Source: Pseudomonas sp. CM27
GTDB taxonomy: Bacteria; Pseudomonadota; Gammaproteobacteria; Pseudomonadales; Pseudomonadaceae
Reading direction: 5' to 3'
Assembly (NCBI RefSeq): GCF_013179515.1
Contig: NZ_JABMCN010000001.1
Location: forward strand, 1-64,000
DNA length: 64,000 nucleotides
In this document: positions 9,339-17,458 of the stretch, piece by piece
Numbering within the stretch: position 1 is the stretch's first letter
Layout: the number at the start of each line of letters is the position of its first letter
Notes under the pieces: generated by a model
The model's input: the letters and a program-made list of their open reading frames with translations, nothing else
The model's database searches: none
What the model was told of the DNA's origin: nothing
Program-made: the position numbers and the translations under genes

Positions 9339-9650
9339 TCAGAAAGGCGCCCCTTGGTCGCTGCCCTGCTCGACGATAATGTCGTCGCGCGCTTCTACGC
9401 TGCTGCGCTGCCAGCGCACCGTGACGCTGTCATCGTCGTTGAAGGTAAGGTCCAGTTCGGGCGTTTCCGACAGCAGGCCCATCACCTCGTCCCACTCCGC
9501 ATCACCGTCGGTATCCAGGCGATGGACCAGCACCCAACGCTGTGTCTGTGCGAGCGGATGGTTGATCATCGACGACACCCGCAGACTCAGCCGCTCTATA
9601 CCGGTCATTTCCTGGCGTAGCTCGGGCGCCGACTTCATGTGATATGACAT
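9339..9650 (-). CDS. DUF1654-like small protein under a LexA box
   Basis: A 103-residue protein whose core (SLRVSSMINHPLAQTQRWVL, then DAEWDEVMGLLSETPELDL and DDDSVTVRW) matches what I remember of Pseudomonas DUF1654. No function is known. The start at 9650 has AGGATGAGG just upstream. A LexA box lies 17-32 nt upstream of the ATG, so it should be SOS-induced. A second DUF1654-like gene at 52327 has the same arrangement next to the prophage ci gene. Confidence 0.8.
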   Translation of the reverse strand: MSYHMKSAPELRQEMTGIERLSLRVSSMINHPLAQTQRWVLVHRLDTDGDAEWDEVMGLLSETPELDLTFNDDDSVTVRWQRSSVEARDDIIVEQGSDQGAPF

Positions 9651-9666
9651 AGCCTCATCCTGATAT

Positions 9667-9682
9667 CTGTATATTTGTACAG
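9667..9682 (-). promoter_or_regulatory. LexA (SOS) box upstream of the DUF1654-like gene
   Basis: CTGTATATTTGTACAG fits the gammaproteobacterial LexA consensus CTG-N10-CAG with an AT-rich core. It lies immediately upstream of the 9650 start. Confidence 0.85.
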
Positions 9683-9778
9683 TAGCCAGGGAAAGCTTAT
9701 CTCACCGCCGAAACCAGCGTAAAGCCCCTATCAACAGAAAATTTGCCAGCGGGCAATTTATCGCCACGCGAAATTATT

Positions 9779-9821
9779 TTAGCTACGGGCTATTGACGAT
9801 TATTTAGCGTACGGCTAAATT
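9779..9821 (+). promoter_or_regulatory. Repressed promoter with two TTAGC-N5-GCTAA operators (PL7 gene)
   Basis: Operators TTAGC-TACGG-GCTAT (9779-9793) and TTAGC-GTACG-GCTAA (9804-9818, part of a 19-bp palindrome) flank and fill a sigma70-like promoter TTGACG (9793-9798), 17 bp, TAAATT (9816-9821). The second operator overlaps the -10 exactly as in the divergent promoter at 8392-8420. Repression by the S24 protein at 8480 is inferred from the shared sites. Confidence 0.75.
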
Positions 9822-9892
9822 TTCTAACGCAGTCCGTCCGTGGCCGCTCGCACATTTCGTCGTCCATCCTCCGTATTTCGCAAGGAGCTCCC

Positions 9893-10567
9893 ATGACCGT
9901 AGACATCAGCAAACTCACCATCGCCACCCCGGTGGCCGTATCCGCAACCAACCCTGTAGCCCTCGAGCTCAACGGTGCCGAAGCGGTCGTGCGGTTTCCT
10001 GGCATCGTCAAGGTGCTCGGCGATGGCTCGATCCAGTTCTCTGCCCCCACCAAAGGCGCTTCCAGCAAAAGCACGCACAGGACTCGCTGCGAGTGGACGG
10101 AAACGCAAGGCTGGACACTGTCCAGCGCCCGCGACCACTGGAATCGCCAGACCATGACGCTGACCAAGGTCAATGCAGCGCAGAAGGTGGTCATCGCCCA
10201 GATGCACGTGCGCGGGGACGACGGCCCGCCAGTGAAGGTGTTCTGGAACAAGGGCAATATCACCTTGGGGTTTCGGCGCACCTACAACCAGGCCGATCCG
10301 GTGAACTCCACGGTGCTGAAAGGCGTAGCGCTGGGGGCAGCGTTCAAGGTCAGCATCCATGTCACGGCCGCAGGTGTGGTCAACGTCACGGCCAGTTGCA
10401 ACGGCGTGTCTGGCGCGTCTGGCGACCTGCAACTGGACAGTACCTGGGCGCCGCAGTTGTTCGAGTTTCATGGCGGGGTGTACAACCAGCTCGACTACAC
10501 CGATACCACACCGGCTGATGACGGTTCGATCTGCATCATCAGCGAGCTCTCGCTGATGCATGCCTGA
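9893..10567 (+). CDS. Polysaccharide lyase family 7 (alginate-lyase-like) protein
   Basis: A 224-residue protein resembling PL7 lyases, which cleave alginate or related uronates by beta-elimination. Three landmark strands are in order: the RTRCE segment (63-67, compare RTELR), QMH (103-105, compare QIH) and HGGVYNQLDY (193-202, compare KAGVYNQ). It ends in the usual C-terminal strand. There is no signal peptide, so release would need lysis or another route. AAGGAG precedes ATG 9893. Its promoter is covered by putative S24-repressor operators. The substrate is not provable from sequence. Confidence 0.75.
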   Translation: MTVDISKLTIATPVAVSATNPVALELNGAEAVVRFPGIVKVLGDGSIQFSAPTKGASSKSTHRTRCEWTETQGWTLSSARDHWNRQTMTLTKVNAAQKVVIAQMHVRGDDGPPVKVFWNKGNITLGFRRTYNQADPVNSTVLKGVALGAAFKVSIHVTAAGVVNVTASCNGVSGASGDLQLDSTWAPQLFEFHGGVYNQLDYTDTTPADDGSICIISELSLMHA

Positions 10568-11213
10568 GCCCGGCAAAAGGGGCCGCTGCGCGGTCCCGAT
10601 CCGGCGGGTATTTCAGGCCAGGATTAAATATCCTTCACCTTGCGCCCTTTAGTCATAAGGCATTCGACACCGTTTGGGCCATACTCCACAGATGTTTTTT
10701 GCGTTTCGGCAGGTTTTTGAGCGTGAGAAAAGCCCGTATTTACGGACCTTCCAGCCCTCCCCGCCACACTGCATCCCACTCGAAAACACAGCCATTGGTA
10801 CAAAAATTGGTACGAGCTGCCTGTACGCCCATCCAGCATTATTTCAGGGCGACTAGTGACCCCTTTGGCCAACATCACCATGCGGTTTTTTAGTGGTGTT
10901 GGCCGGGGTCAGAGGGTTGAATTTGCTGGGCGAAACACCCCTCCTCTCCCCCTCAAAACCAGATCATTGGTATCAGAATTGGTATCGCCTGCAAGCTGTC
11001 GCTGACCGTCCATTATCGACCCGTTCCTGTCCTTCGCGGTAGGCAGCTCACGGCCACTAGCAGCCGGTCAGATGTGTGTAGGAAATCTGATGCAACTCAG
11101 GTGGTGCATACAGAAAAACGATCGTTGATAGTAATATGCCTTCATGGGCATAGGCCGAATACCGTCGTGTCCTATGTCATAGGTTACTCACGAGCTAAGA
11201 TGCGGAGAATGGA
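10568..11213. other. 646-bp noncoding boundary region with ATTGGTA repeats and a long inverted repeat
   Basis: No convincing gene. Two 20-bp copies of CATTGGTA-N4-AATTGGTA lie at 10793-10812 and 10965-10984. Between them an interrupted inverted repeat spans 10857-10880 and 10893-10911 (TGACCCC, GGCCAACA and ACCA arms around a GGTTTTTT loop). A minus-strand open frame ending at 10624 (tail VECLMTKGRKVKDI) may be a gene remnant. This is the best place for the left end of the element because core-type repeats cluster here; the right end lies outside the window, so the attachment site cannot be proved. Confidence 0.45.
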
Positions 11214-12062
11214 ATGTCCCTTGCTGGAAACGATAAGCTAACGATTGGCGCGATCATTAAATCAGTCAGACTCGTCCAGCAGGCTGGCTACCTCAAGGAT
11301 GCCGGATCATGCGCCGGCCAAATCCTCTACGAAAACTACGAATATCTCATTCAACAATCGTTTCACCGCAACCTGAATTCAATCCCGGAAATTCTCAGGA
11401 TAGTAAAATCGAAGAGAGATAAGGACTTAATACGTGGTTATCTACATTTGTTCTTTCCTGTGTACGCCAACGAGGAGTTGGAAAAGTGTAAGCCTAAGAA
11501 GGTTGAAGAGTTTCGGAGAGAAGAAACCAAGGCCCTGTTAATCGATTTTGAACTCTACAAGCGGCTGACAGATGCCAAGGTGGAGGTCACCTTCGATAAG
11601 CTTAATGACATCAGGCTTGAGGTCCGGTTCGTGACGACCAATTGGAAGGCCTACCTGGAGTCGTTCTTGAAATGGCCGACCACTGATGCGCCCGCTTCGC
11701 TTTCTGAATTAGTCAAAGTTGGTTGGATTAAGGCTGGCTTGCTAAGCCACTTTGGATATCACGTCGGAATGAGCGGACAGCCATCGGCAATGAGGATTAA
11801 TATTCTCGATAAGCTATTCAATGCAACCTTGACGATTCATTACTTTGACAAAAGCTATCTCTCTGAGTGGGCTAAACCGTCCAGCCTCGAGCGGTTAATG
11901 AAAATGGCCAGGACGATTGCCGCTCTTTGTAGAAATGCCAAACGATCGCCGGGGAATTTCACACAGGCGATTTGCGATTGGGAAGAGGATTTGGAATATC
12001 TTCACCGGACTTACTACAAGACTTTCCTGAATCTGCAGGCCCTTAATTGGCCTGAGACGTGA
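11214..12062 (+). CDS. Hypothetical protein, 282 aa, AT-richer accessory gene
   Basis: ATG 11214 has GGAG 6 nt upstream. The protein is soluble, basic and Lys-rich. Its last 80 residues carry a motif series I recall from many unannotated bacterial proteins: a YHVG turn, ILDKLF, EWAKPSSLERLMKMARTIAA, RNAKRSP and WEEDLEYLHRTYY. I cannot name the family. There is no reverse-transcriptase, nuclease or helicase motif. The isolated position at the element edge and a base composition below the surrounding core suggest horizontal cargo; a defence role is only a possibility. Confidence 0.75.
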   Translation: MSLAGNDKLTIGAIIKSVRLVQQAGYLKDAGSCAGQILYENYEYLIQQSFHRNLNSIPEILRIVKSKRDKDLIRGYLHLFFPVYANEELEKCKPKKVEEFRREETKALLIDFELYKRLTDAKVEVTFDKLNDIRLEVRFVTTNWKAYLESFLKWPTTDAPASLSELVKVGWIKAGLLSHFGYHVGMSGQPSAMRINILDKLFNATLTIHYFDKSYLSEWAKPSSLERLMKMARTIAALCRNAKRSPGNFTQAICDWEEDLEYLHRTYYKTFLNLQALNWPET

Positions 12063-12407
12063 GCAATATCTCTCCGTTGAGCCACCGTCAACAATGAGTC
12101 GAAAGCAGCCAGTCGCGAGGGACCGGCATCGCACCAGCCGGCCTAGAGTTGCTGGTTTCCTACCGTCTAACTAGCTGAGGTCCAGCGCTATGGCCGCTCA
12201 ACGGTTTTCAAGACCGTGGTATAAGCGCCCGATCCATGCGGTTCCTGCGGAGAATTCGATTCCAAAACAAAGGCGAAACGGCCCGGCTACAGGCCGCATT
12301 CTGCAAGGGCCGCCGCTTCTGTTTTGGAATGGATTTTCTCGTCAAATATCAGCTTCGCTGATCTAAAAATGGCATTATTTAGCCACCATCCTTTACTGGA
12401 CCGAGAA
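12063..12407. other. 345-bp noncoding interval with imperfect hairpins
   Basis: No ORF is supported. It holds an inverted repeat ATTCCAAAACA (12259-12269) / TGTTTTGGAAT (12320-12330) with inner stems CGGCCC / GGGCCG and CGGC / GCCG, which could fold as one branched hairpin. Around 12200-12220 lies a 5-bp stem with a 7-nt loop that resembles a tRNA-Ser anticodon arm (CTTGAAA on the minus strand), but no complete cloverleaf can be drawn. Confidence 0.4.
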
Positions 12408-12860
12408 ATGAAACTGGGACTCATTCCTTTGATTGCTGCAACGCTCGTTGGCTGCGCCACGCCACCAGCGCCCCAACCGAAACCTGCGGCTCCGACGGTG
12501 TTCTACCGCTACCCAATGCCACCGAATGCAGAGAAATTTGCTCAGTACATGGCTGCTCATGACTTGAAAGATCCGGAGTCGGCGAAATTCAGAGATACGT
12601 TTTTTGTGACTGCCGACGGGCGCGGCGACAACAGAGATAAATCCAAGGATTCATGGTGCGTCGAGGTTAACGGCAAGAATTCCTACGGTGCCTATACCGG
12701 TTACAGCTGGGCTCTGTTCCCTGCGGGAGGGACCAAGATGATTCAAGGCGGGGCTATGGCCGCCGTAGTAGAAGGAATTTGCTCGAAGGCAGTATACGGC
12801 TCTGTCTCAGTTCCACCCAGCACACTGCTAAAGAGCCAGCCACCAGTACTGCAGCAGTAG
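12408..12860 (+). CDS. Putative lipoprotein, 150 aa
   Basis: The signal peptide MKLGLIPLIAATLVGC ends in a good lipobox (LVGC), so the protein is probably lipid-anchored. A Pro-rich linker follows, then a compact domain with DLKDPESAKFRD, SWCVEVNGKNSYGAYTGY and a second Cys near the C-terminus. Similar prophage or island lipoproteins exist, with no known role. ATG 12408 was chosen for the lipobox; the longer in-frame start at 12324 lacks a signal sequence. Confidence 0.75.
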   Translation: MKLGLIPLIAATLVGCATPPAPQPKPAAPTVFYRYPMPPNAEKFAQYMAAHDLKDPESAKFRDTFFVTADGRGDNRDKSKDSWCVEVNGKNSYGAYTGYSWALFPAGGTKMIQGGAMAAVVEGICSKAVYGSVSVPPSTLLKSQPPVLQQ

Positions 12861-13017
12861 CGTGAGATTCGAGGCTCGGGCCGCACCACAAGCGGCCTGC
12901 GCATCCGACCTGTCTAATACGGTTCGGCCAGTTTCGGTGACTCTCGACCAGGAATACCGAGAAGCTTTCGAGCAGTTTTAGACAGCAGGTCGCCAGGTTT
13001 CAGCTCTTGAATGCAGC

Positions 13018-13239
13018 TCAAGCTGCCTCCTCCTGTTCGAGCAGCGCCCACAGTCGGGCCGCCTCGGCAAACTCCAACATGTCGGCAAGCTGGTCGGCGT
13101 CAACGTCGGTCCGTCGGTAGGCAGACATCGCCAGCTCCCCAAGCACTGCAGCTCGGCCATCGGGATCGGCCACCAAGGCAGGCTGATCATTGAGCTCAGC
13201 CAGCCAGGCCGATGGCAGGCTCAACATTTGACTGTCCAC
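13018..13239 (-). CDS. Small acidic hypothetical protein next to umuC
   Basis: A 73-residue acidic, Leu/Ala-rich protein ([20 protein letters not shown], later [20 protein letters not shown]). The GTG start at 13239 overlaps the 3' end of umuC by about 19 bp, so it is probably co-transcribed with umuDC. I have seen similar small genes after umuC-like genes in Pseudomonas accessory regions. Function unknown. Confidence 0.65.
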   Translation of the reverse strand: MDSQMLSLPSAWLAELNDQPALVADPDGRAAVLGELAMSAYRRTDVDADQLADMLEFAEAARLWALLEQEEAA

Positions 13240-14494
13240 AGTTGATCGATCCTCGTTGTGTACGATTGGCTCATCATCTCCCGCCTCATGCCCCAGTCCG
13301 GCGTCGCCGGCACGCTGGCGGCCCTCATTGTCCCCCTCCCCCAGCGCTCGTTGATGTCATCCATCACCCGCATCAGTCGGTCACATTCCACCGACTGCTT
13401 AAGCGCGAACAAATCCTCTGAAGATTCGCCTGGCTGCCGCAGATCCATCAACAGCACCTCAGCCTTGCTGTATCGAAACTGGGGCCTGAAGATTTGGCCA
13501 ACCGCGTCGGTAGCCAGCCTGGTCATCAGGAGCGTGTCGCAGGTTGGGTACGGCAGCTCGACCAACCCCCCTTGGGCGTGGTGGGCCTCGTCGGGGTTGA
13601 ACATCCCGGTGCGGATGCTGACGCGCATGCGCTTGCAGACCGATCTCTGGGCACGGAGCTTTTCCGCTGCCCGACCAACGTAGGTGGCCACTGCCTGCTT
13701 GATCGGCGCCAGCTCGGTCAGGCGCTTGCCGAACATCCGGCTGCAGCAGATTTCCTGCTTCGGCGGTTCGGCCTCATCCAGTCCCAGGCACGGCGTACCC
13801 GCCAACTCCCGTGCGGTCTTCTCCACCACGACACTAAATTTCTGCCGCAGCGTCCAGGCGTCGGCCTTGGCCAAATCCATCGCCGTGTGAATGCCCATCG
13901 CCTCAAGGTGGGCGGTCATGCGCCGGCCAACGCCCCACACCTCTTTCACCTCGGTGTTCCGCAGAACCCAATCTCGCTTGCACGGATCGGTGATGTCGAC
14001 CACACCTCCAGTCTGGGCCTGCAAGCGCTTGGCCGTGTGATTGGCCAGCTTGGCGAGGTTTTTGTGCCAGCGATTCCGACACCCACGGGTATGCCGGTGC
14101 ACTGGAAGATCTTGGACCGCACCTTGCGCCCAAACTGGGTCAGGTTTTCCTGAATACCCGACAGGTCTGCGAAACACTCGTCGATGCTATAGATCTCGGT
14201 GGCAGGAACCATCGCTTCGATCAGGGTCATCACGCGCTCACTCATGTCGCCATAGAGCGCGTAATTACTGCTGAAGGCCATGATGCCGTGCCGGCGCAGC
14301 TTGTCCTTCGCCTGGAAGTACGGCTCGCCCATCTTCACGTAAGGCTTGGCGTCATACGATCTGGCAATCACGCAGCCATCGTTGTTGCTCAGTACCACGA
14401 TCGGGGTCTTGGCCAAGTCCGGCCTAAACACGCGCTCGCAACTCGCGTAGAACGAATTGCAATCGATCAGCGCGAACACCTGGTCACTGCGCAT
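13221..14494 (-). pseudogene. umuC: umuC, frameshifted (DNA polymerase V catalytic subunit)
   Basis: Y-family translesion polymerase gene. The 5' frame encodes the palm with VFALIDCNSFYASCERVF and the catalytic SIDECFADL. The 3' frame resumes at NLAKLANHTAKRL and runs to the family C-terminus ([13 protein letters not shown]). The two frames join at about 14055-14060, where an intact gene should read G-T-K-T-L-A-K-L; one base, probably a C on the coding strand (G on the plus strand), is missing in a short run. The restored length is about 424 residues, as expected. It could be a real inactivating deletion or a sequence error. It overlaps the umuD stop by 11 bp. Confidence 0.9.
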
Positions 14495-14912
14495 GATCGC
14501 GAACGCTGTAACGCACGACACCCCAGATGACGAGTTCATCGCCCTCCATGATGTACCGCGGTGGGTAGGCCGGATTCTCCGATTTCAGGATCACCACGCC
14601 ATCACGTCGGTGCAGACGCTTGCACACCGGCTCGCTGTTCACGGCTGCAATCACCACATCGCCGTGCTCGGCCTCGCGGCCGCGGTCTACGATGACGATA
14701 TCGCCCGAGTAGATTCCAGCCCCCTGCATGCTCTCGCCCTCCACCTTCACTAGATACACATTGGGCGCGCGGAGGTCGAATAGCTCATCCAGGGAAGTAT
14801 GACCTTCCAAGTGGTCCGCTGCTGGCGAAGGAAACCCGGCCGGAACATGGAACGAATAGAGCGGTAGCGGTTCGGTACCGCCGGTAGGCGTACCCAAGAA
14901 TGTGATGGTCAT
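14484..14912 (-). CDS. umuD: UmuD, self-cleaving accessory subunit of DNA polymerase V
   Basis: A 142-residue S24 peptidase. Catalytic Ser61 (GESMQGAG) and Lys98 (PVCKRLH) are placed almost as in E. coli UmuD (60 and 97). The autocleavage motif PAGFPSPAADHLE puts the scissile bond at Ala25-Gly26. After RecA-stimulated cleavage UmuD' would activate UmuC. The gene directly follows a LexA box and overlaps umuC. The protein looks intact although its partner gene is frameshifted. Confidence 0.93.
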   Translation of the reverse strand: MTITFLGTPTGGTEPLPLYSFHVPAGFPSPAADHLEGHTSLDELFDLRAPNVYLVKVEGESMQGAGIYSGDIVIVDRGREAEHGDVVIAAVNSEPVCKRLHRRDGVVILKSENPAYPPRYIMEGDELVIWGVVRYSVRDHAQ

Positions 14913-14932
14913 GATGGAAGGTCCAATGCAAA

Positions 14933-14948
14933 CTGTATGCATATACAG
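14933..14948 (-). promoter_or_regulatory. LexA (SOS) box of umuDC
   Basis: CTGTATGCATATACAG lies 20 bp upstream of the umuD start and is a near-palindromic match to the LexA consensus. It may also influence the divergent SRAP gene at 15015. Confidence 0.9.
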
Positions 14949-15014
14949 TAAATCTGGCATCGGGTGCCTGGTCAATCCTGGACGGTGAAATTTCTGACGG
15001 GCGAGAGGTGGAAG

Positions 15015-15704
15015 ATGTGCGGACGGTACTCGATATACGAGTCGATGGATCACTACCTGCGCCAGCTATCGCTGGACCTGGTGGTGATAAATGGATATGA
15101 CCATGCGCCAATCCACCGATACAACGTAGCGCCGTCCACTCGGGTGGAAATCGTTCGCCAGATAGGGGATGGCTTGAGCGTGGACCGCGTCAAGTGGGGA
15201 TGGTCGCCTTTCTGGGCGAAGGGGAAGCGCCCGGATCCGATCAATGCTCGGGCCGAGACGGTAGTGACTGGAAAGTTCTTCAAGGGTCTATGGCCAAACG
15301 GCAGAGCCTTGGCGCCTGCAAATGGCTGGTTTGAGTGGCTGCCTGATCCAGCGGACCTAAAGCGAAAGCAGCCCTACTACATCACCAGCGTCGACGGCGA
15401 GCCACTATTCTTTGCAGCTCTGGCTGAGGTTCACCACAGCATGGAGCCGGATGAGCGCGATGGATTCGTGATCATAACCGCAGCGGCCGACCATGGGCTG
15501 GTCGATATCCACGATCGAAAGCCTCTGGTGCTATCACCTGATATTGCCAGGGAATGGATGGACCCAGCCACAAAGCCTGCGCGGGCGGCGCAGATCGTCG
15601 AAACTGGATGCCGGCCTGCGCAGGATTTTCGCTGGTTCCCCGTGGGTAAGGCCGTCGGCAACGTGCGCAACCAAGGACCAGAACTGGTTGAGCCGATTCA
15701 GTGA
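15015..15704 (+). CDS. SRAP/HMCES-family abasic-site crosslinking protein (YedK-like)
   Basis: A 229-residue protein starting MCGRY; after Met removal Cys2 is the residue that forms a thiazolidine crosslink with abasic sites in single-stranded DNA. Other family landmarks are Asn75-Ala-Arg-Ala-Glu, Glu107 in NGWFEW and His166 in DIHDRKPLVL. It is known as the SOS response-associated peptidase domain and often accompanies umuDC on mobile elements, as here (divergent, sharing the LexA-box intergenic region). Length and motifs are complete. Confidence 0.93.
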   Translation: MCGRYSIYESMDHYLRQLSLDLVVINGYDHAPIHRYNVAPSTRVEIVRQIGDGLSVDRVKWGWSPFWAKGKRPDPINARAETVVTGKFFKGLWPNGRALAPANGWFEWLPDPADLKRKQPYYITSVDGEPLFFAALAEVHHSMEPDERDGFVIITAAADHGLVDIHDRKPLVLSPDIAREWMDPATKPARAAQIVETGCRPAQDFRWFPVGKAVGNVRNQGPELVEPIQ

Positions 15705-15922
15705 AGCGGCGGAAGATTCTTGCCGCGAGCCTTGGCAATTACCCTAAGTTGGTAGTCGGAAACCACCTGGAATAGAGACTCAGCCAGAAGGCGTAGGCGC
15801 TCCACTTCCTCCACCGGCGCGCCACGGTCCTGGGCCTGGTGATACTCGCGCATAGCGTCGATAGCCTGCTGAATCAGCGGCTCGCCGGCTTCGACCATTC
15901 CGATGAAGGTTCGCTTGTCCAA
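15698..15922 (-). CDS. Hypothetical phage/island protein, 74 aa
   Basis: Helical protein with KRTFIGMVEAGEPLIQQA and VEEVERLRLLAESLFQVVSDY. Similar short proteins are familiar from Pseudomonas prophages; function unknown. The likely start is TTG 15922 with GGGGAG just upstream; the open frame extends further 5' but that part looks noncoding. It overlaps the end of the SRAP gene tail-to-tail by 7 bp. Confidence 0.6.
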   Translation of the reverse strand: MDKRTFIGMVEAGEPLIQQAIDAMREYHQAQDRGAPVEEVERLRLLAESLFQVVSDYQLRVIAKARGKNLPPLH

Positions 15923-16083
15923 TGGGCTCCCCTCTGATTTAGGCGATAGTGACCAGCACCAATCGCCTGCGAGTTTAGCTAAAGCTAAGCAGACGCCATC
16001 GGAAGCGGTAGCATTTCGTAACAATTACAGAGGGCGATGCACACCAGCCCTAGGCAAAATGCGGGGTTGTCGAGCCAATACAC

Positions 16084-17169
16084 ATGGAGCACATGGCGGT
16101 GCAAGTGACCCTAAGCAGTACTGATGATTACATCATCACGTACCACCAATCAAATGAAACATTGTCCGAGGTAGTGGTTGTCACGTTCGGCCAGATCAAT
16201 TCTGGCCTGAATGACTCAGGATTCGGCACTCAATTCCTAAAAAAGCAAGGCATTGACACGATTTATGTAGGTCAAAGAAACAAGTCTTTTTACCAAGGAC
16301 TTAGCGGTGACGACTTCGTTAGTGCGGTCTCCCCTACGATTGCAGGCCGTAAAGTATTCACATATGGGTCTAGCCTTGGGGGCTACGCCGCCCTTTACTT
16401 TGCATCCTTTTTAAACTGCATCGCCATATCGTTTAGTCCTCGATGCTCAGTGGACCCTTTAATATCTGACGTAATCGACAAGAAGTTTTCTGAGCCGTTC
16501 AGACATACTGCGTTGGACGAACTGACATCTGCTGGCCACTTAGAGCATGTAGTGGCCTACGATCCAGGCGTGGACATAGACCAGGCCTACGTCGATAGAA
16601 GAGTCCTCAAAGCTTTCCCGCGAGCAAAACTGGTCAGCGTTGCTAACGGTTTACATGGCGTCGGCCGAGCGATGAGCTACTCAGGGGTTCTCAAGCCTTT
16701 CATCCTGTCGATTTTGCAGACCGGAAATGTAATTGAATTTGAGATAGATCCGTCACTAGACCCTCGACACAGCGGCGAGCAAGCTTTGAAGGAGTACAAC
16801 GAGGGCAATTTGGAAGCGGCACAAAAGCTTGCTGAGCGCTCATTAGGTGCGGGCGGAGACGAGAACTCAGTATTTGTAATTTCTCGTCTCTGCGAGAGGC
16901 GGCTTACCACCGTAAACCCAACTACATATAAGATCGACCCGACGATCAGGAAGTACTTTTTGCGACAGTTCGCGAAAAAGTCTGCCAAGCTACAGTCCGA
17001 TACCGACGTGACGATGAACCTGATCGATGCGAACTGCCGGATTCTGAATTTTGAGACCGCTCATGATTTGGCGTATTTCTTGAGCATAAAAGAGCCGAGC
17101 AATGATGATGTTAAAAACAAACTGATCCGAGTTCGGAGAATCATCCGGCATTTGGAGTCGCTCGGTTAA
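16084..17169 (+). CDS. Alpha/beta-hydrolase-like protein with C-terminal helical repeats
   Basis: A 361-residue protein. The N-terminal 220 residues have a serine-hydrolase layout: VVVVTFGQINSGL, a nucleophile elbow YGSSLGGYAALY (Ser near residue 95-100), and a candidate catalytic His in ANGLHGVG. The C-terminal part begins with a TPR-like pair (EYNEGNLEAAQKLAERSLG) and is helical. Such hydrolases occur in polysaccharide and phage cargo loci, where deacetylation of surface glycans is a reasonable but unproven idea. The start may be 16084 or the in-frame ATG 16093. Lower GC than the core suggests transfer. Confidence 0.75.
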   Translation: MEHMAVQVTLSSTDDYIITYHQSNETLSEVVVVTFGQINSGLNDSGFGTQFLKKQGIDTIYVGQRNKSFYQGLSGDDFVSAVSPTIAGRKVFTYGSSLGGYAALYFASFLNCIAISFSPRCSVDPLISDVIDKKFSEPFRHTALDELTSAGHLEHVVAYDPGVDIDQAYVDRRVLKAFPRAKLVSVANGLHGVGRAMSYSGVLKPFILSILQTGNVIEFEIDPSLDPRHSGEQALKEYNEGNLEAAQKLAERSLGAGGDENSVFVISRLCERRLTTVNPTTYKIDPTIRKYFLRQFAKKSAKLQSDTDVTMNLIDANCRILNFETAHDLAYFLSIKEPSNDDVKNKLIRVRRIIRHLESLG

Positions 17170-17199
17170 GGTCACCGACCGCGTGGACATCCAGCGACA

Positions 17200-17458
17200 T
17201 CAGCCGGGCGGCGTCAGGGCGTCATATTCACGCTCGCACTGCTGGCCGGCAATTGTGGCTCGGTCATAAGCTTTCGCCAGTTCTCCCGCTCGAGCATCAG
17301 CCCGTGTGAGCAGTTCGGAGAGCACCATGGCGGCGCGGGTGGCTGCCTCGCCTCTGGAGACAACGGCGGTATCCGTGCCGGGGCAACTGACGGCGGCAGC
17401 GAGCTGGGTGGCGTCACTGCGCAGCCGCTGGCCAGCAGCAGCGCGCCGTCCACTTCCT
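17200..17458 (-). pseudogene. 3' fragment of an Rz-like spanin gene (copy 1)
   Basis: A minus-strand frame ending at 17200 reads RLRSDATQLAAAVSCPG, then GEAATRAAMVLSELLTRAD and AKAYDRATIAGQQCEREYDA, the C-terminal pattern of phage Rz/i-spanin-type lysis proteins. The 5' part (signal anchor and helix) is missing; the frame is closed by a stop upstream of about 17458. A second, more decayed copy lies at 18056-18300. A longer ORF in another frame covers the same bases and is a shadow. Confidence 0.7.

Noticed and set aside
10624-10881. Minus-strand 85-codon ORF
   Set aside because: Only the last 20 or so residues look protein-like; no start context; it crosses repeats and a hairpin. Treated as a possible remnant only.
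12100-12260. Possible tRNA-Ser-like or tandem degenerate tRNAs
   Set aside because: There is an anticodon-arm-like hairpin (CTTGAAA loop) and some D-arm-like sequence, but no matching acceptor stem, T-arm or CCA end could be drawn on either strand.
11214-12330. Retron (reverse transcriptase plus structured RNA)
   Set aside because: The protein has no YADD or other reverse transcriptase motifs; the downstream hairpin alone is not evidence.
15975-15988. TTAGC-TAAA-GCTAA resembling the module A operator
   Set aside because: The spacer is 4 rather than 5 bp, it is not placed over a recognisable promoter, and it reads as a short tandem repeat of AGCTAA.
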